64,000 nucleotides of DNA from Paraburkholderia humisilvae (GTDB taxonomy: Bacteria > Pseudomonadota > Gammaproteobacteria > Burkholderiales > Burkholderiaceae), in contig NZ_CADIKH010000004.1 in assembly GCF_902859855.1 (NCBI RefSeq), forward strand, positions 1 to 64,000. Reading direction: 5' to 3'. The notes under the pieces are model-generated. The model was not told the origin of the DNA and ran no database searches. It saw only the letters and a program-made list of their open reading frames with translations. This document shows, one piece after another, positions 60,657 to 64,000 of this stretch (position 1 is its first letter; every line of letters begins with the position of its first letter). Made by a program: the position numbers and the translations under genes.

Positions 60657-61829
60657 TTATTCTTCTTCGAGACTCAGCAGGTTGTCGTCGCCGTCGGTCC
60701 ATCTCGGCTCGGGGCTCACGATACGCGCATCGCCGAACAGCCACTTGTAGCGATTCGGCTGCGCGCGCAGATACTGCTTCGGCGCGCGCACCCGCGCACC
60801 CAGTTCGGCGGCCGCATGCCATGGCCAGCGAGGATCGTAAAGCACCGTGCGCGCCAATGCGATAAAGTCCGCATCGCCCGTGGCAATGATGCTTTCCGCA
60901 TGTTCGAAGCTGCTGATCAAGCCGACCGCGATCACCGGCATGCGCACCGCGGCTTTCACCGCGCGCGCAAGCGGCACCTGGTAACCGGGGCTCACAGGAA
61001 TGTCCTGCGCGGGATGCAGCCCGCCGCTCGACACGTGTATCGCGTCGCAGCCGTGCGCTTCGAGCGCCTGTGCGAAGGCAACGGTCTGCCCGATGTCCCA
61101 GCCGCCATCGACCCAGTCAGAGCCGGACACCCGCACACTGACCGGCCGGTCATCCGGAAATGCGGCACGTACCGCGTCGAACACTTCGAGCGGGAAGCGC
61201 ATGCGGTTTTCGAGCGAGCCGCCATATTCGTCGCTGCGCTGATTCGACAGCGGCGACAGGAACTGATGCAGCAGATAACCGTGCGCGCAATGCAGTTGGA
61301 TCAGGTCGATGTCGAGCGCCGCGGCGCGCCGCGCGCCAGCCGCGAACGCTTCGCGCACGCGTGTGAGTCCGTCGCGGTCGAGCGCGACCGGCGGGTGATC
61401 GTGCGGATCGAACGCGATCGCGGATGGCGCTTCCGTTTGCCAGCCGTTCGGGTGGCCCGGCGCAAACTGCATCCTGCCTGCCCACGGCACCTCGGTCGAC
61501 GCCTTGCGGCCCGCGTGGTCCAGTTGCAGGCCGATCGGTATGTTTGACCAGCGCCGCACGCTTTCCAGCGTGTGCCGCATCGCGGCCTCGGTTGCGTCGT
61601 CGTAGAGTCCGACGTCACCGTAGGTAATGCGGCCTTCCGGCACAACCGCGGTGGCCTCGATCGTCAGCAGCGCCGCGCCGGATAGCGACAACTGCCCAAG
61701 GTGAATCAGATGCCAGTCGTTCATGCAGCCGTTTTTCGCCGAGTATTGGCACATCGGCGCGATCACGATCCGGTTCGACAGGTTCAGGTTGCGAACCCGT
61801 ATCGGTCTGAAAAGGGCGGATTGAGCCAA
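60657..61829 (-). CDS. NADH:flavin oxidoreductase (Old Yellow Enzyme, YqjM-like)
   Basis: A 390-residue FMN ene-reductase of the YqjM class: Cys27 (APMCQYSAKNG), HCAHGYLLHQFLSP with His180, His183 and Tyr185, and the FMN phosphate site in GDADFIALARTVLYDP. It reduces activated C=C bonds with NAD(P)H. Start: a TTG at 61829 is chosen because GAGGAG lies 6 nt upstream and it yields the usual MAQSALFRPIRV. The ATG at 61898 would add 23 residues without resemblance. Divergent from the PAS kinase (302 bp apart). Confidence 0.9.
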   Translation of the reverse strand: MAQSALFRPIRVRNLNLSNRIVIAPMCQYSAKNGCMNDWHLIHLGQLSLSGAALLTIEATAVVPEGRITYGDVGLYDDATEAAMRHTLESVRRWSNIPIGLQLDHAGRKASTEVPWAGRMQFAPGHPNGWQTEAPSAIAFDPHDHPPVALDRDGLTRVREAFAAGARRAAALDIDLIQLHCAHGYLLHQFLSPLSNQRSDEYGGSLENRMRFPLEVFDAVRAAFPDDRPVSVRVSGSDWVDGGWDIGQTVAFAQALEAHGCDAIHVSSGGLHPAQDIPVSPGYQVPLARAVKAAVRMPVIAVGLISSFEHAESIIATGDADFIALARTVLYDPRWPWHAAAELGARVRAPKQYLRAQPNRYKWLFGDARIVSPEPRWTDGDDNLLSLEEE

Positions 61830-62131
61830 AATGAACTCCTCGATCAAGGTAGCCGCGTGAGTTTGAACGCGCCCATTGGAACGTGCGGGTCCGGGCACGC
61901 GCGTTTGAAAATGCTATCGCTCGTCTTCGAGTGTAGGTGATCGTCGTGCAAATGCGTCGATCTCCGTTGCATAGTGCGCACTGCGCCGTGCGTTGTCGAA
62001 AGTTGTCCCGTTGCGCGATACGCTGCAATAATCGACGCTGTCGCCGCGCGTTCGTGGTGCGGCGCAAAGGGATTTCATCGGCGGATTAACGCCCGGTGCC
62101 GCTGCACCTCAGTCCGACTGCCCGCGATAAC
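61830..62131. promoter_or_regulatory. divergent promoter region, OYE / PAS kinase
   Basis: About 300 bp with no supported gene; it holds promoters for both divergent genes. No clear operator palindrome was noticed. Confidence 0.4.
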
Positions 62132-64000
62132 ATGGCCCCTTCCTCCCGCTCTCCGGATAGCCGTCGCCAGCAAGCTGCACGTGCCGCCGCCGCGCTCGGC
62201 GCACGTCGTGAAGAGGCCAACCGCTACGCGACGCTGCGTCATTTCGCGCTCGTCTGGCCGGCTGGCGTCGTGGCGTTCGCGCTCGTGACGTGGGCATGCG
62301 TCGCACTGGGCCTGGACGAATCCGCGGCGAAATGCATCTATCTGACGGCAATCGTGTTTCTGTCGCTGATCGATAGCTTTGTATCGTCGATCGGATTCTG
62401 CGTGATCGCGATTTTCTGCCTCGACTATTTTTTCGGACAACCGCCGTTCACACTGCGTATTCCCTCCCCCGGCCACCTGCCCGATCTTGCGACCTTCCTC
62501 GCCGCGTCGCTCGTGATCACCGCGCTCGTGCGGCACGCGCACAAGCTCGGACGCGCGCAACGCGAGCAGGCGAGCCTGCTCGATCTCACACACGACACGA
62601 TCGTCGTGCGCGACGCCGCGGGGGCGATCACCTATTGGAATCGCGGCGCCGAGCGGCTATACGGATGGCAGAAAAACGAAGTGCTCGGACAGCCGCTGCA
62701 TGAACTGCTGAAGACGCGCTTTCCGGTTCAGCAGCAGGAGATTGCCGGTGACCTGTTCGCCACCGGGCATTGGGAGGGCGAACTGATCAGCACGCGGCGC
62801 GACGGAGAACAGCGGGTCATCGCGAGCCGCTGGTCGCTGCAGCGCGGCCCGGACGGCGAGCCTATGGCGACGCTCGAGAGCGGCACCGACATCACCGACC
62901 GCAAGCGCGCGGAAGAGGCGTTGCGGCAAAGCGAAGCGACCTATCTCGCCGAAGCGCAGAAGCTCAGCTCGACAGGAAGCTTCGGGTGGGACATCGAAAG
63001 CGGCCGCGTGTTCTGGTCCGAGCAGAGCTTTCGCATCTTCGGCTACCGGACCGACGTCGTGCCGACGATCGGCCACGTGATGCAGCGCATTCACCCGGAC
63101 GACGTCGAGCGGGTGCGTAACCGGGTCGCGCATGCATCATCCGGCCAGCATTCGCTCGATTTCGAACACCGTCTGTTGATGCCGGACGGTACAACGAAGT
63201 ATTTGCGTGTCGTCGCGCACGCGATCGAGGCCGATCAGCTGCGGTACGCGGGCGCGATCATGGATGTGACCGCCGCACGGCAAACCGAATTGCAGTTGCA
63301 GGATGCCCAGGCGGAGCTTGCACGGATCACGCGCCTGACGATGCTCGGCGAACTGAGCGCATCGATCGCGCATGAAGTGGGCCAGCCGCTCTCGGCGACC
63401 GTGACCAGCGCGGAAGCATCGCTGCGCTGGCTTGACCGCGATCCGCCGTGCCTCGACGAAGTGCGCACCGGCCTGACGCGCATCATCAGCGAAGCGCGAC
63501 GTTCGTTCCAGATCGTGGGCCGAGTGCGCACGCTCGCGAAAAAGAACCCGGTGCAGAAGGCCGCGATCGACGTCAACGAGATCGTGAACGAATCGGTGGC
63601 ACTGATTCAGCGCGAGATTCTGCGCCATGGCGTGCCGCTGCAGTTGAAGCTGGCGAACGATTTGCCGCACGTGTTCGCTGACCGGATACAGTTGCAGCAG
63701 GTCGTGATCAATCTCGTGATGAACGGTATCCAGGCACTCGACGGCGTGACGGATCGGCCTCGCGAGCTCTCGATCGAGACGCGCACCGGTCCCGCGCCCG
63801 ACGATCCGGTCATCATCGCCGTGAAGGATAACGGTGTCGGCATTTCCGACGAGAACGAAAAGCGGCTTTTCGAAGCCTTTTTTACGACGAAGCCGCAAGG
63901 CATGGGAATGGGACTGTCGATCTGCCACTCGATCATCGAAGCGCATCGCGGCACGATCCGCGCATCGAACAACGCGGGTTACGGTGCGACGTTCGAATGC
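62132..64000 (+). CDS. PAS-domain sensor histidine kinase (incomplete at window edge)
   Basis: The frame from ATG 62132 is open to the end of the window (623 codons seen). N-terminus: three or four membrane helices of the DUF4118/KdpD type (about 37-135, with FCLDYFFGQPPFTLRIPSP). Two PAS domains follow (about 150-265 and 275-385: YWNRGAERLYGWQ; FSTGSFGWDIESG-like). The HisKA box has His414 (SASIAHEVGQPLSA), then the HATPase N box (NLVMNGIQALDG), G1 (DNGVGIS) and G2 (GMGMGLSIC). Only the last few residues are missing. A FixJ-type regulator normally follows such kinases, probably just outside the window. Confidence 0.9.
   Translation, partial: MAPSSRSPDSRRQQAARAAAALGARREEANRYATLRHFALVWPAGVVAFALVTWACVALGLDESAAKCIYLTAIVFLSLIDSFVSSIGFCVIAIFCLDYFFGQPPFTLRIPSPGHLPDLATFLAASLVITALVRHAHKLGRAQREQASLLDLTHDTIVVRDAAGAITYWNRGAERLYGWQKNEVLGQPLHELLKTRFPVQQQEIAGDLFATGHWEGELISTRRDGEQRVIASRWSLQRGPDGEPMATLESGTDITDRKRAEEALRQSEATYLAEAQKLSSTGSFGWDIESGRVFWSEQSFRIFGYRTDVVPTIGHVMQRIHPDDVERVRNRVAHASSGQHSLDFEHRLLMPDGTTKYLRVVAHAIEADQLRYAGAIMDVTAARQTELQLQDAQAELARITRLTMLGELSASIAHEVGQPLSATVTSAEASLRWLDRDPPCLDEVRTGLTRIISEARRSFQIVGRVRTLAKKNPVQKAAIDVNEIVNESVALIQREILRHGVPLQLKLANDLPHVFADRIQLQQVVINLVMNGIQALDGVTDRPRELSIETRTGPAPDDPVIIAVKDNGVGISDENEKRLFEAFFTTKPQGMGMGLSICHSIIEAHRGTIRASNNAGYGATFEC

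Noticed and set aside
1..64000. tRNA, rRNA, insertion sequences or prophage genes
   Set aside because: None was recognised: no transposase or integrase motifs, no clover-leaf tRNA sequence with a typical TTCGA loop context, and no rRNA-like stretches.

Overview
The window reads as chromosomal DNA of a Burkholderiaceae bacterium, most likely Paraburkholderia or a close relative. This rests on high GC, gene content and family style (rpsU and infA paralogues, a SUF operon, ProQ, MlaC, FixJ and NarL regulators); no rRNA or tRNA is present to fix the genus. I see no insertion sequence, tRNA, rRNA, CRISPR array or prophage.

Layout: 1-4200 holds a truncated LysR gene, a FixJ-type response regulator, a small group of translation/cold-shock paralogues (rpsU on the minus strand, csp and infA on plus) and a UPF0178 gene. 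4292-29819 is one minus-strand type VI secretion (T6SS) operon read from tssB down to tssA: tssB, tssC, hcp, tssE, tssF, tssG, clpV, vgrG, MORN protein, DUF4280 PAAR-like protein, small membrane protein, solute-binding protein, DAACS symporter, Asp/Glu racemase, second DAACS symporter, tssJ, a 43-codon membrane micro-ORF, tssK, tssL, tssM, tssA. All thirteen core tss functions are present. What is unusual is the amino-acid racemase/transport block translationally coupled into the middle, plus the tiny membrane gene between tssJ and tssK. Divergent from tssB is a NarL-type response regulator and its 7TM histidine kinase; two 16-bp TACCT-N6-AGGTA palindromes lie in front of them.

32.8-43.4 kb is a mix of oxidative and metabolic genes, each with a regulator: GMC/cholesterol-oxidase-like enzyme with a divergent AraC regulator, catalase, alpha/beta hydrolase with a divergent LysR regulator, HD-domain hydrolase divergent from a second alpha/beta hydrolase, and ferrochelatase (hemH). 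43.4-49.0 kb is a compact minus-strand SUF iron-sulphur operon, sufB-C-D-S-U-T, with four consecutive 4-bp overlaps. 49.2-49.9 kb holds two decayed genes: a minus-strand coding remnant with an in-frame TGA and a ykgB (DUF417) C-terminal fragment.

50-64 kb carries DUF3455 and MlaC periplasmic proteins, a cytochrome P450, a ProQ/FinO RNA chaperone with a Gln-rich linker, an aldehyde dehydrogenase and acetolactate-synthase-like pair, a DJ-1/PfpI protein with a clear intrinsic terminator, an AraC regulator, a short unknown protein, an Old Yellow Enzyme, and a PAS-domain histidine kinase that runs off the right edge.

The best candidate for something new is the T6SS operon: D-/L-acidic amino acid handling fused into the secretion operon, a coupled micro-membrane protein, and a TssM without the nucleotide-binding motifs.
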